DNA from: Gemmata palustris
GTDB taxonomy: Bacteria; Planctomycetota; Planctomycetia; Gemmatales; Gemmataceae
Length of the DNA: 64,000 nt
Assembly: GCF_017939745.1 (NCBI RefSeq)
Contig: NZ_JAGKQQ010000001.1
Location: forward strand, 1,116,001-1,180,000
Direction: 5' to 3'
The notes beneath the pieces are model-generated. The model was not told the origin of the DNA. It did no database searches and saw only the letters and a list, made by a program, of their open reading frames with translations. The position numbers were made by a program, and so were the translations under genes. Positions 32,220-41,484 of this stretch are shown here, in pieces. Within the stretch, counting starts at the first letter, position 1. The number at the start of each line of letters is the position of its first letter.

Positions 32220-32642
32220 ATGGAAGAAACACCGGAGATGAGGCGACGGCTACATTGGCTGGTCGGTATCATCACATTCCTATTTTATTGTGGCATCACG
32301 TTCACCATCATGTTGGACGAGAAGCCTGACGCGCGAAAAGTAACCGAAGCCGTCTACGGCACTCGCCCGTTTGGATTACCTTGGCAAGTCGTTCACGTGG
32401 TCGTCTTCGCTCTGTTGTTCGCCCCTCTCCCCGTTTTACTCATCAGCGCGATCCGGATATTCGTAGGGTCACGAATGATGGATCGCCCCGTTTCGGGAGT
32501 GCTATCATTTCTCGTTCACTACCGGGTTCTCATTGCAGTTCCGCAATTGCGCCCGCACGTGTGCAGGGTTACGATCGTCTCTCTAGGCTATCTTTTTCTC
32601 CTTTTCGTATGGATCGTTTTCACGGCTGTTAAAGGTATCTAA
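32220..32642 (+). CDS. Small membrane protein of unknown function inside the chemosensory operon
   Basis: 140 residues with three probable membrane segments: LHWLVGIITFLFYCGITFTI, VVHVVVFALLFAPLPVLLIS and IVSLGYLFLLFVWIVFTAV. No family was recognised. GC content and codon use look lower in GC than the neighbouring che genes, and the gaps on both sides (39 and 94 bp) contrast with the 4-bp overlaps upstream. This suggests a later insertion between cheA and cheB. Confidence 0.6.
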   Translation: MEETPEMRRRLHWLVGIITFLFYCGITFTIMLDEKPDARKVTEAVYGTRPFGLPWQVVHVVVFALLFAPLPVLLISAIRIFVGSRMMDRPVSGVLSFLVHYRVLIAVPQLRPHVCRVTIVSLGYLFLLFVWIVFTAVKGI

Positions 32643-32736
32643 CAGAGCCGCAGGAGAATACGTTCGATCGGAATCAACGTATCTGGGCCGCGAACTCATT
32701 ACCGGTTCTCATTAAACACTTAGACACGAAGGACGA

Positions 32737-33771
32737 ATGCGCATCGGGATCGTGAACGATCTGGCGCTCGCGCGGGAGGTGCTCCGGCGGGTCGTCGCGT
32801 CCGTGCCGGGGTGCACGATCGCGTGGACCGCCGCCGACGGCGACGAGGCCGTGCGAATGGCGGTCCACGACCGGCCCGACGTGATCCTGATGGACCTCGT
32901 GATGCCGCTGCTCAACGGCGTCGAGGCCACGCGCCAGATCATGCAGCACGCGCCGTGCCCCATCCTGATCGTGACCGTGAGCGTGACGACGAATTTCCCA
33001 CTGGTCTTCCAGGCCCTCGGCGCGGGCGGCGTGGACGCCGTTGACACCCCCACGCTCGGTCCCAACGGGGCGGTCCAGAACGCCACGAAGTTAATCGACC
33101 GGTTGCAGAACTTGGAAGCGGCTCTCGCCGGGCAGAGCGGGTCGGTGATCGCCCCCGCGCTCGGGACCGCGGCCGGGCCGAACGATTTGCCGCTACTTGT
33201 GGTGGTGGGCGCCTCGACCGGCGGGCCGGAGGCGCTGATCCACCTGGTGAGCACGTTCCCGACAGACTTCCCGGCCGCGGTGCTCATCAGCCAGCACATC
33301 GGCGCGGACTTCGCAATGGGGCTGGTTCAGCAGCTCGCGAACTGGTGCCGGCTCCCGGTCCGTGCCGCGCGCGAGGGCGAGCCGCCCGTTGCGGGAACGG
33401 TTTACGTCGCCACGAGTGACGACCACCTCGAACTGAGTGCCGATCGCCACCTGCGGTACACGCCGGTCCCGCGGAACTGGCCGTACCGCCCCTCGGTCGA
33501 CGTGCTGTTCACGAGCGCGGCGACGAACTGTTCGCGCCCGGGGGTCGCGGTCCTCCTCACCGGAATGGGTACCGACGGTGCGTCGGGCCTGCTGCGGTTG
33601 CGCGCCGCCGGCTGGCACACGATTGCTCAGAACGAGGCCACGAGCGTCGTTTACGGGATGCCGAAGGCCGCGGTCGAGAAGCGTGCCGCGGTCGAGGTGT
33701 TACCGCTCCCGCACATCGGCGAGAGCGTCGTGGCGAAGATCAATGCCCTGAAGCGCCAGCGCCCCTGTTAA
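32737..33771 (+). CDS. CheB methylesterase with receiver domain (WspF-like)
   Basis: 344 residues. The receiver has D8 and phospho-acceptor D53 (VILMDLVMP). The methylesterase domain has the Ser-His-Asp triad in GASTGGPEALIHL, ISQHIGADFAMG and LLTGMGTDGASGLL. It removes methyl groups from MCP glutamates when phosphorylated by CheA, giving adaptation. It closes the operon; the next gene is convergent, 59 bp away. Confidence 0.95.
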   Translation: MRIGIVNDLALAREVLRRVVASVPGCTIAWTAADGDEAVRMAVHDRPDVILMDLVMPLLNGVEATRQIMQHAPCPILIVTVSVTTNFPLVFQALGAGGVDAVDTPTLGPNGAVQNATKLIDRLQNLEAALAGQSGSVIAPALGTAAGPNDLPLLVVVGASTGGPEALIHLVSTFPTDFPAAVLISQHIGADFAMGLVQQLANWCRLPVRAAREGEPPVAGTVYVATSDDHLELSADRHLRYTPVPRNWPYRPSVDVLFTSAATNCSRPGVAVLLTGMGTDGASGLLRLRAAGWHTIAQNEATSVVYGMPKAAVEKRAAVEVLPLPHIGESVVAKINALKRQRPC

Positions 33772-33830
33772 TCGGGGTCGCGGCCCATTCAACTCGTTAT
33801 AATTGTTGGTGATGTGCCAGTCGCGGTGCC

Positions 33831-34649
33831 TCAAATTAACCCGGTACCGCGGAGCCCGAACGCGCGGGTCGCTACCAGCACCAAAACGGCCACTGCGATC
33901 ATTAGCAGAGATACGGCCAGCGCTGCTTCCAGGTTCCCGACACTCAGTTCCAGAAACACGCTCGTTGAGAGCACTTCGGTGCGCATCCGCGTAGCGCCGC
34001 AGAAGATGAGAATCGGGCCGAACTCGCCGAGCGCCCGCGCCCATGCGAGCGTCAGCGCCGTGAGCACTCCGCGCCGGGCCGCAGGGAGGGTCACGCGCCA
34101 AAACGCCTGCGCGCGGCTGCACCCCAGAGTAAGTGCGATCTCTTCGGCACGCGGATCGATCTGGTCGAACGTCACGCGCATCGTGCGCACCGCGAACGCA
34201 GCGGACACTGCGAACTGCGCCAGCACGACCCCCGCGACGGCGTAAGTCACCGGCAGGATGGTGCGCTGGAACCAGGCGCCGGGGGCCGTCTGGAACAGGA
34301 TGAGCAGGCTCAACCCCACAACGAGCGGCGGGAGCAGGATCGGCACATCGAGCAACAGATCGACCGCCCCGCGCCCCACGAACCGCGTGCGCGACAGCAG
34401 GTAGCCGAGTGGGACCGCGACCCACACGGAGAGGATCGCGGCGGTCGAGCTACTGAGTAGGCTGAGCCACACCGCAGCGCGGATTTGCGGCGAAGCCAGC
34501 GCCCGACCAACGGAACCGAACGACGTGTGGGCGAAATCGGCCACGAGCAGCGCGACGATGAGGCCGACGTACAACCCACCGAGCAACCCGAACGCGGCGT
34601 AGAACGGCACATCGGACCGAGGGTCGCGGGGGAGTGGGTGCGTACTCAC
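33831..34649 (-). CDS. Molybdate/tungstate-type ABC transporter permease (ModB/WtpB-like)
   Basis: 272 residues with five or six membrane helices. The cytoplasmic loop EIALTLGCSRAQAFWRVTLP is the EAA motif, followed by WARALGEFGPILIFCGA, characteristic of molybdate and sulfate permeases. Its ATG overlaps the TGA of the upstream binding-protein gene. No ATPase gene follows in the window, since the next gene downstream is the convergent cheB. The ATPase must therefore be encoded elsewhere. Confidence 0.88.
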   Translation of the reverse strand: MSTHPLPRDPRSDVPFYAAFGLLGGLYVGLIVALLVADFAHTSFGSVGRALASPQIRAAVWLSLLSSSTAAILSVWVAVPLGYLLSRTRFVGRGAVDLLLDVPILLPPLVVGLSLLILFQTAPGAWFQRTILPVTYAVAGVVLAQFAVSAAFAVRTMRVTFDQIDPRAEEIALTLGCSRAQAFWRVTLPAARRGVLTALTLAWARALGEFGPILIFCGATRMRTEVLSTSVFLELSVGNLEAALAVSLLMIAVAVLVLVATRAFGLRGTGLI

Positions 34650-35515
34650 GGTGCGGCCCCTTCGCGCGGCGCGAGCGCTTCGTGCAACGCGGACGCGACC
34701 CCACCCGCCTTGTCTTCCACATTGAACCCGGACTCGCGGAACCGCACGAGCCCGTGATTCGGGTCGGTGACGTAGCGCGCGAACTTTCGTGCCGCAGGCG
34801 CGTCACTCGATTGATTCAGTAGCGCCAGTTCCACTCGCCCCGTGACGCCCTTCAACTCTGGAAGCGCGAGGACCGTCTGCTCCCGGTACGCGGGCGCGGT
34901 CGCTACCACGTCCCACACGATCGCCGCATCCGCGCTGCCGACTTTCGCGGCGTTCGCGGCCTCGGTGACGGTCCCGGTATCGACGACACGCGGTTCCAGT
35001 GCCAGCCATTTGCGCGTGGTAACAAGGTGCTCGCGTGCAAGTTTACCCACTGCGGCTCCGGGATTGGGCACGGCGACCTTCACGCCGTCGCGCAGGAGGT
35101 CCGCCCACGCCCCGATGCGTTTGGGGTTGTTCTTCGCGAGGAGTACGACCGCGCGAACGCGCGCGATGGGAACCGATTCTGCAACCAGCCCCAGGTCGCG
35201 TGCCTGGCGGACGTAACTGTCGTCGGCGGGGAGGAACAGGTCGGCCGGTTCGCCCGGCGCGGGGAACCGGACCTTCGTGAGGATGTCTTCCGACGGGCCG
35301 AACCGCAGTTCGATGCGCTGGCCGGTTTCGCGCTCGTAGTCGGCCGCGATCGCTTCGATCGGCAACCGACTGGTGGGCGCTACGAACACGACGAGCGGCC
35401 GGTCGATCGGGCCGGTGCGCGTCTGGTACTCGCGCCACCACAGCCCCGCGATCAGTCCGGTGAGGACGACCAGCGAGCCGACCGCGGCGGTTGTGGGGGA
35501 AGTAGCTAGTGTCAT
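34646..35515 (-). CDS. Molybdate-type ABC substrate-binding protein (ModA-like)
   Basis: 289 residues from ATG 35515; 35545 is an alternative start. The N-terminus has a hydrophobic signal or anchor (VGSLVVLTGLIAGLWW) with no lipobox. The mature part has the ModA pattern: LVVFVAPTSRLPIEAIAADY, FGPSEDILTKV, GEPADLFLPADDSYVRQARD, VAVPNPGAAVGKLA and VGSADAAIVWDVV. It captures an oxyanion in the periplasm for the permease encoded by the overlapping downstream gene. Confidence 0.87.
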   Translation of the reverse strand: MTLATSPTTAAVGSLVVLTGLIAGLWWREYQTRTGPIDRPLVVFVAPTSRLPIEAIAADYERETGQRIELRFGPSEDILTKVRFPAPGEPADLFLPADDSYVRQARDLGLVAESVPIARVRAVVLLAKNNPKRIGAWADLLRDGVKVAVPNPGAAVGKLAREHLVTTRKWLALEPRVVDTGTVTEAANAAKVGSADAAIVWDVVATAPAYREQTVLALPELKGVTGRVELALLNQSSDAPAARKFARYVTDPNHGLVRFRESGFNVEDKAGGVASALHEALAPREGAAP

Positions 35516-35967
35516 GCGGTTGATCGGGTAGGAACCCAACCCCAATCCTCTTCACCTCAGTGTTCGCCGGTCCGGTCAGCGGAGCTTCTCGCGGACCGAC
35601 GACGAAGGAATGAGGTTAGGTTCTTGCTCGACTTCAGCTCCTGGATGTCGAGGTAACGGTATAATGCGGCCGGCTCAGAATTTCTAGGCACTTCTCGCGC
35701 TCTTTTCGCCCGGCGCACGGTGTTCTTACCGGTACCCACCCGCGGCACTCATGGGCCTACAAAGGAACGCACGTCAAACATTCCGATGCTCGTGCGCGTC
35801 GCCGGGAAAATCGTCGCATTTATTAATTCGGATGGGTAGCCTGATCTTGTAGAGTGGGGCAGTGGTCCCGAGCGCCCGGTCGGGAGCGCGCGTTCCGCGA
35901 CCGTTCCCGCGGGGACGCGCTCCGCGCGACCCGTACCGCGTTTGCCAACACGTGTGAGGTGGACCCC
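35516..35967. other. Divergent intergenic region
   Basis: 452 bp between the binding-protein gene and the TPR gene, which diverge, so promoters for both should lie here. No convincing gene or RNA was seen; a 63-codon minus frame (35557-35748) lacks family features. Confidence 0.5.
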
Positions 35968-37278
35968 TTGAGCGCGATCAGGGCGAAGCTGGTGGCCCGG
36001 GCGCGGAGACACCCGCTGTTCGTTATCAGCGCGCTGCTCGGAGCGGGGGCGCTGCTCTGTTGGGCCGGGTACCGGGGGACGCTCTACTACGAGGCCCGGT
36101 CCCATTACCGCGCCGCCCAGGAACTCGTCGAGCGGCGCGAATGGAAGTCGGCGCTCGAGCACCTGGACGAAGCGCAGCGCCTCGCGCCGGACCGTCCCGC
36201 CAATCACCTGCTCGCGGCGCGCGCCGAGCGCCGACTCGAGAACCTCGATCGAGCGAAGCGCCACCTGGACACGTGCGAGCGCCTTCAGGGGGGCGAGACG
36301 CAGCCCGTTAAAGTTGAACGGGCGCTGCTCCGCGTTCACCAGGGCGACCTGGCCGGGGCGGAGGAGTTCCTCCGGGCTTGCATCCAGCAGGACGACCCCG
36401 ACGCGGTGGAGATCCTCGACATCCTCGCCGCCGCGCTCGAGATCAATTACCGCGACGCCGAAGCCCAGCGGTGCCTCGACGACCTGCTCCAGCGCCGGCC
36501 CGAGCACTTCGACGCGCTGGTGCGGCGCGGGCGGACCGCGAAGAGCATGGGGTGGTTCCAGGACGCGGTCGCGTACTACGAGAAGGCCCTGGCCGTCCGG
36601 CCCGACGTGGACAGCGTGCGCCTGGCGCTGGCCGAGATCCAGGTGGTTCTCGGGCACTTCGACCCGGCCCGAAAACACTTCGAGCAGTTGCGCGAGCGGC
36701 AACCCAGGAACCCGTCCGTCCTCTTCGGGCTGGCGCGCTGCGCGGCCGGCGCGGGGGCGAACGAACAGGCCCTGACCCTGTTCAACCAACTGCTCGCCGC
36801 GAACCCCGACGACTGGATGGTGCTGACCGAGCGCGGCTGGCTGGCCGTGCAACTCGATCGCCCCCGGGACGGCGAGGTCGACCTGCGCCGGGCCGATTCC
36901 CTGGCCCCGCCCCACGTGCCCCCGACGCATCTGGTGAACTGCCTGCGCTTGCTCGGCAAGGCTGATGAGGCGCGCAAGTACCAGGAGAAAGTGGACCGCA
37001 TCCAGACCGATAACAAGCGCGCCGCGGAACTCGGGGGCCTAATCCGCGAGAAAACACCCGACGACCCGGAACCGCGCTACGAATTGGGCCGAATCCTCCT
37101 CCGGCAGGGCAAAGCGCGGGACGCCGTTCACTGGTTCGAGACGGCCCTCGCAAAAGCCCCCGCGCACCGCAAAACGCACGAAGCGCTCGCCGAGTTCTAC
37201 CAGTCGGTGCGCGCCGTCGAGCGGGCCGAGCACCACCGGCGCGTGCTCCAGGGGCTGTCCGCGTCGGCCCCGAATTGA
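35968..37278 (+). CDS. Membrane-anchored TPR protein
   Basis: 436 residues from TTG 35968, chosen because GAGGTGG lies 5 nt upstream and the anchor then begins near residue 13. One membrane segment (HPLFVISALLGAGALLCWAG) is followed by about ten TPR units (YRAAQELVERREWKSALEHL; ALVRRGRTAKSMGWFQDAVA; LFGLARCAAGAGANEQALTL). It is likely an assembly or docking protein at the inner membrane. The CRTAC1-like gene follows after 43 bp; TPR plus ASPIC/UnbV pairs are common in planctomycetes and the two are probably co-transcribed. Confidence 0.85.
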   Translation: MSAIRAKLVARARRHPLFVISALLGAGALLCWAGYRGTLYYEARSHYRAAQELVERREWKSALEHLDEAQRLAPDRPANHLLAARAERRLENLDRAKRHLDTCERLQGGETQPVKVERALLRVHQGDLAGAEEFLRACIQQDDPDAVEILDILAAALEINYRDAEAQRCLDDLLQRRPEHFDALVRRGRTAKSMGWFQDAVAYYEKALAVRPDVDSVRLALAEIQVVLGHFDPARKHFEQLRERQPRNPSVLFGLARCAAGAGANEQALTLFNQLLAANPDDWMVLTERGWLAVQLDRPRDGEVDLRRADSLAPPHVPPTHLVNCLRLLGKADEARKYQEKVDRIQTDNKRAAELGGLIREKTPDDPEPRYELGRILLRQGKARDAVHWFETALAKAPAHRKTHEALAEFYQSVRAVERAEHHRRVLQGLSASAPN

Positions 37279-37321
37279 CGCTCAGCACACCGGGGCGAAT
37301 CCCGCTCCAAGGAACGTACCG

Positions 37322-39205
37322 ATGCCCGGTAAGATAAAATGGGTGCTGATCGCCCTGGTCCCCATTGCGGCCGGTTCATTTCTGTTACTCCCCAGGGGCG
37401 GTTCCCGGTCCGTTGAAGAACCCCCTCCAGAACCCCCAGCGCCTCCCGTAACGGGTTACTTTGCGGACGTGACGCCCGGCTCGGGAATCGACTTCGTGCA
37501 TCGCAACGGTGAGGAGGCCGGGCTCGCCACGATCCTGGAATCCCTCGGCGGCGGCGCGGCCCTGATCGACTTCGATGGGGACGGGCTGTACGACATTTTC
37601 CTCACGGGGGGTGGCTCGTTCGACGGCCCCGACAAGAAAGTCATCACGGGGCACCCCTGCAAGCTGTACAAGAACCTGGGCGGCTTCAAGTTCCGGGACG
37701 CCACGGCGGAGGCCGGGTTGGACCGGTTGGGGGGCGGGGCGCCCTGGTTCTACACGCACGGCGCGGCCGTGGCCGATTACGACAACGACGGCTGGCCCGA
37801 CCTGCTCGTCACCGGTTACGGCCGCCTGGCGCTCTTCCACAACGTACCGGCCGGCGGGGGCGGGCGGCGCTTCGAGGACGTCACCCGCCCGGCCGGGCTG
37901 ACCGACGCGCTCTGGAGCACGAGCGCCGGGTGGGGCGACCTCGACGGCGACGGGTACCCCGATCTCTACGTGTGCCACTACGTGAACTGGTCGTGGGCCA
38001 ATAACCCCCCGTGCAAGGACTACCGGGACCAGACCCGGCCGGACGTGTGCGCGCCGAAGATCTTCGAGGGTCAGCCTCACGTGCTCTACCACAACAACGG
38101 GAACGGCACCTTCACGGACGCGAGCGCGCGGGCCGGGCTCCAGGTGCCCCGGCCCGAGGGCGCCTATGCCGAATTGACCCACCTCGGCCCCGCGGGGCGC
38201 GAGCGCTTACAGCGGGCCGTGCGGGACAAGGACTACGGGAAGGGGCTGGGGGTGCTGATCGCCGACCTGGACGACGACGGCCGGCCCGACATCTACGTGG
38301 CCAACGACACGTCGGGCAATTTCGTCTACCTCAACCGCGGGGGCGGGCGCTTCGAGCAAGTTGGGCTCGAGTGCGGCGCCGCACACGACGCCATCGGCCG
38401 CTCCACCGGCAGCATGGGGGTCGACGCGGCGGATTACAACGGATCGGGCCTGCTGTCGGTGTTCGTCGCCAACTACCAGAACGAGACCCACGCGCTGTAC
38501 CGGAACCAGGGTCGGGGACAGTTCGTCCACGCGAGCCAGGTCACCGGTATCACGTCCCTCGGGCTCCACTACGTCGGTTTCGGAACCGGGTTCCTCGACT
38601 TCGATCTCGACGGCCACGAGGATCTCGTCATCAGTAACGGTCACGTCGTCCATTTCCCGCCCCCGCCCGCGGAGGTCAAGCAGTTCCCCGTGCTCCTCCG
38701 CAACACCCGGCGGCCCGGCCAGAAGGCCCACGAGGGGCGCTTCGAGAACGTCTCCGCGGGCGCGGGACCGTACTTTCAGGCGCGGCACCTGGGGCGCGGG
38801 ATCGCCCTGGGCGACCTGGACAACCGGGGCCGGACGGACATCGTGTTGAACCCGACGAACGAGCCGGTCGCCGTCCTGCAGAACCGGCACGAGGGGGGGC
38901 ATCACTGGTTGGGCATCCGGGCGATCGGGCGCCCCTACCGCGACGCGGTCGGGGCGCGGTTGGAATTGCACCTGACCGGCGGCGAGAAGCTCGTGCGCGC
39001 TGTTAAAGGAGGGGGCAGTTACCTGTCGTCCGGCGACCGGCGCGTTCTGTTCGGTCTCGGGACGCGCGACAAGATCGAGCGCCTGACGATCCGATGGCCC
39101 TCGGGCAAGACACAGTCGTGGGAGGGCCTGGCGGTCGATCGCTACTGGGCACTCACCGAGGGCGAAGAAAAGGCCCTCCCCGGAGCGCCCGGAATCGGGC
39201 GCTGA
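37322..39205 (+). CDS. CRTAC1-like exported protein (FG-GAP/VCBS propeller + ASPIC/UnbV)
   Basis: 627 residues. The N-terminal membrane segment is IKWVLIALVPIAAGSFLLLP. Repeated calcium-type loops (LIDFDGDGLYDIFLTGG; ADYDNDGWPDLLVTGY; DLDGDGYPDLYVCHYV; DLDDDGRPDIYVANDT; DFDLDGHEDLVISNGH) mark an integrin-like beta propeller. The C-terminal 70 residues match ASPIC/UnbV (AVKGGGSYLSSGDRRVLFGL; LTIRWPSGKTQSWEGL). It is an extracytoplasmic protein of unsettled function, often next to TPR proteins. Confidence 0.9.
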   Translation: MPGKIKWVLIALVPIAAGSFLLLPRGGSRSVEEPPPEPPAPPVTGYFADVTPGSGIDFVHRNGEEAGLATILESLGGGAALIDFDGDGLYDIFLTGGGSFDGPDKKVITGHPCKLYKNLGGFKFRDATAEAGLDRLGGGAPWFYTHGAAVADYDNDGWPDLLVTGYGRLALFHNVPAGGGGRRFEDVTRPAGLTDALWSTSAGWGDLDGDGYPDLYVCHYVNWSWANNPPCKDYRDQTRPDVCAPKIFEGQPHVLYHNNGNGTFTDASARAGLQVPRPEGAYAELTHLGPAGRERLQRAVRDKDYGKGLGVLIADLDDDGRPDIYVANDTSGNFVYLNRGGGRFEQVGLECGAAHDAIGRSTGSMGVDAADYNGSGLLSVFVANYQNETHALYRNQGRGQFVHASQVTGITSLGLHYVGFGTGFLDFDLDGHEDLVISNGHVVHFPPPPAEVKQFPVLLRNTRRPGQKAHEGRFENVSAGAGPYFQARHLGRGIALGDLDNRGRTDIVLNPTNEPVAVLQNRHEGGHHWLGIRAIGRPYRDAVGARLELHLTGGEKLVRAVKGGGSYLSSGDRRVLFGLGTRDKIERLTIRWPSGKTQSWEGLAVDRYWALTEGEEKALPGAPGIGR

Positions 39206-39352
39206 GCGCGAACAGAAGCCGCGCGCCCGGATCATCCGGCGAGTCAAAGACTCGAGGTGGGCCGGCGCAAAGCCCGGACCCACCCGAAAAACCACCCGGT
39301 CATCGATACGTCTGGGGTTCGGGCCTCGGCATGAGGCCACGGTGCCTTGTGC

Positions 39353-39778
39353 TTAATCCCACGCCAGCTTGAGGTCGTCCGTTGACTTATCGATCGTCAC
39401 TTCGATTTTCGACTTGTCCGCGCTGTACTTGCTGAACAGGTCTTTCGACTCGGCCGACAGTTTCGGCGCGGCCCCGGGGACGGAGCCGGGCTTGCCCGCG
39501 TCGGCCGCAGAGTTGTGCATGACGAACACTTTGTGTTTGCCGACTTGGGCGCCCTTCGTCTGGGGGTCGTAGAGCAGCGTGAACCGGCCGTTCTGGTCGG
39601 TCTCCCCCATACTCGGTCGGCCCTTCTCGGGCACGAAGTGGACGATCGCGTTCGTGACCGGCTGCCCCTTGTAGGTGAGCGTGCCGGACACGGAGACGAT
39701 GCCGGAGTTCCCGCACCCGGCGAGCAACAAGCAGGCGGCCGACGCGACGGCCGACGCGCGGATGAACGAGTGGAGCAT
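39353..39778 (-). CDS. Lipoprotein with carboxypeptidase-regulatory-like domain
   Basis: 141 residues from ATG 39778, favoured over GTG 39790 by GAGG 7 nt upstream. The lipobox is LLLAGC. The body is one small beta-sandwich (VSGTLTYKGQPVTNAIVHFV; MGETDQNGRFTLLYDPQTKG; KVFVMHNSA) of the carboxypeptidase-regulatory type. Such lipoproteins regularly follow DUF1559 genes in planctomycetes, as here. Confidence 0.85.
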   Translation of the reverse strand: MLHSFIRASAVASAACLLLAGCGNSGIVSVSGTLTYKGQPVTNAIVHFVPEKGRPSMGETDQNGRFTLLYDPQTKGAQVGKHKVFVMHNSAADAGKPGSVPGAAPKLSAESKDLFSKYSADKSKIEVTIDKSTDDLKLAWD

Positions 39779-39837
39779 GAATAGCCTCACGGAGAGGAGG
39801 GGATAACGGAATGATTGGCTGGAGTGGAACGCGCGCT

Positions 39838-39886
39838 GCTCCGCACCCGTCCCGGTAGCAGCGTGCCACCGGGACGGGTGCGGAGC
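39838..39886. terminator. Strong hairpin between DUF1559 and lipoprotein genes
   Basis: A perfect 19-bp stem joins GCTCCGCACCCGTCCCGGT (39838-39856) and ACCGGGACGGGTGCGGAGC (39868-39886) with an 11-nt loop. No T-tract follows. It probably acts as a partial terminator or mRNA stabiliser, setting different levels of the two gene products. Confidence 0.6.
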
Positions 39887-39907
39887 GCGAGTGGGTCGCG
39901 GTGCGGG

Positions 39908-40954
39908 TCACGGCGGGGAGACGACTTCGCTCCCGTTCCGGGTTCCCAGGCCCATCCAAGTGTTGAGATCGATGCTGTTGGGCACGAACCCTACGTGCCC
40001 GTCAACAAACACCACAACCACGCCGTTGGTGTGGGAACTGGTGGCCGCCCGGCTGTTCCCCTTGACCGACCAGTTCGGCGGCTGAGCACCAGTAATTAGC
40101 CCCTGGGACTGGTGGTGGACCCAGATGAACGAGTTGCACCCGCTGCCGTCGAAGCACCAACTCTGGTTGGCCCAGTTCGCTTTCTCCGCATAGTGCATGG
40201 TGTTACTCGTCCCGTCGCTCACGTCGGCGATTCGGACGGTGCTGTTGATCCAGCCCATCCCGTTGTACGCCGGGGCGCTACTGCGCTCGGGGCAGCAGGT
40301 CTCGGAAAAGCCCGGCCGGTTTGAATCGTAGAACATCGCGTAGTCCTTCATCGTGTTCTCCGGCCCCATCCGGCCGCGCACCGCCGACGGGCAGACAAAC
40401 AATTTCGGCATGTTGGTCGCGGCCAGGATGTTCGGGTTGGGCGAGCCGGCGCCCGGCAACCCGGCCGGGATCACCGGCTGCCCGGGGCCGCGGTCCGATC
40501 CCGGGGTGCCCCAGCCCGTGTCCTCTGGGACGTTCGGGGCGTAGGCCGGCACGCTGAAGTTGATGCTCTTGTAGAGGTTGTCACCTTCTACGTAAGGCAG
40601 GATGCGTGCCGCCCAACTGAAGGCCCCCCACGGGCAGCAACTGTTGTTCGGGTCGCTCCAGCCGGTCGCCCAGTTCCCATTGGGCGTCGGCCCGACCCAC
40701 GACCCGGGTGGCGCCCACACTCCGGGCGGGAAGCTCCCAAGGGAGTCGTGGTGGTTGTGGGACGCGAGACCGATCTGCTTCAGGTTGTTCGTACACTTCA
40801 TGCGGGCCGCGGCTTCGCGGACCTTCTGGACGGCGGGCAACAGTAGCCCGATGAGGATCGCGATGATCGCGATCACCACCAATAACTCGATCAAGGTGAA
40901 GCCGCTCGTGGGCTTGCGCAACCGCCGGGCTTCGGGTGAGAGAAAGGCACACAT
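39908..40954 (-). CDS. DUF1559 pseudopilin-like protein
   Basis: 348 residues. It has a type IV pilin-like N-terminus ([20 protein letters not shown]), then [20 protein letters not shown], and the planctomycete DUF1559 C-terminus with the H-x9-DG type element ([20 protein letters not shown]). The start is supported by GAGG 6 nt upstream. It should be processed by a prepilin peptidase at G/F. These genes are highly amplified in planctomycetes; function unknown. Confidence 0.95.
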   Translation of the reverse strand: MCAFLSPEARRLRKPTSGFTLIELLVVIAIIAILIGLLLPAVQKVREAAARMKCTNNLKQIGLASHNHHDSLGSFPPGVWAPPGSWVGPTPNGNWATGWSDPNNSCCPWGAFSWAARILPYVEGDNLYKSINFSVPAYAPNVPEDTGWGTPGSDRGPGQPVIPAGLPGAGSPNPNILAATNMPKLFVCPSAVRGRMGPENTMKDYAMFYDSNRPGFSETCCPERSSAPAYNGMGWINSTVRIADVSDGTSNTMHYAEKANWANQSWCFDGSGCNSFIWVHHQSQGLITGAQPPNWSVKGNSRAATSSHTNGVVVVFVDGHVGFVPNSIDLNTWMGLGTRNGSEVVSPP

Positions 40955-41484
40955 AATGGGCCTCGTGGCGCGGAGGAGAGAAGGGAGAATAGCGCCGACA
41001 CACTGATCCCGACAAACGGGTAAGGATCAGTTGCTCAGGAGATTACCTGAGTGATGCGGACAACGCAAGGGGATTTATGGAAATGGTGAAGACGTCTTTG
41101 TGACCGCGGCCGAATATGTTGATAGGCACCCGGGTTCTGGAGGTAATCGTGCTCGTATCAGTATGGAGAAATATGGCGGTAAGGGTCCGGGAACGGGCTT
41201 GCATGAGGCTGCAAAAAATGATCCATCATATAGAAATGTATTTGTCGTTTTCGGTACCGAGTCCGCTTGTTTCGATGGCGACCAATTTCTAGGGGTGGGA
41301 ATGCGATCGGTGGCCGTTAGAAGCCGATGCGTTGAAACTACGCCGCGGACCAGGCGCCGGGGGCCGTCCGGGGTGCCACTCCGCGCGGGTTCGGTCGCTG
41401 TCAGTGCGCGACCGGTGCCGGATCACTGGTTATGATTGTGACATTTTTAATGATTGTGACGTCTTCATCGGGGTGCGAAACGCC
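40955..41484. other. Intergenic region with AT-richer patch and a direct repeat
   Basis: 530 bp. Positions about 41040-41290 are clearly AT-richer than the flanks and contain a 111-codon frame (41100-41435) with no recognisable family, possibly a decayed or foreign fragment. At 41432-41442 and 41450-41460 the 11-mer ATGATTGTGAC is repeated with an 18-bp period, just before the gene at 41485. Confidence 0.5.

Noticed and set aside
41100-41435. 111-codon plus frame as a gene
   Set aside because: No family features, no clear ribosome site, and the second half overlaps repeat-like and promoter sequence of the next gene. Kept only as a remark.
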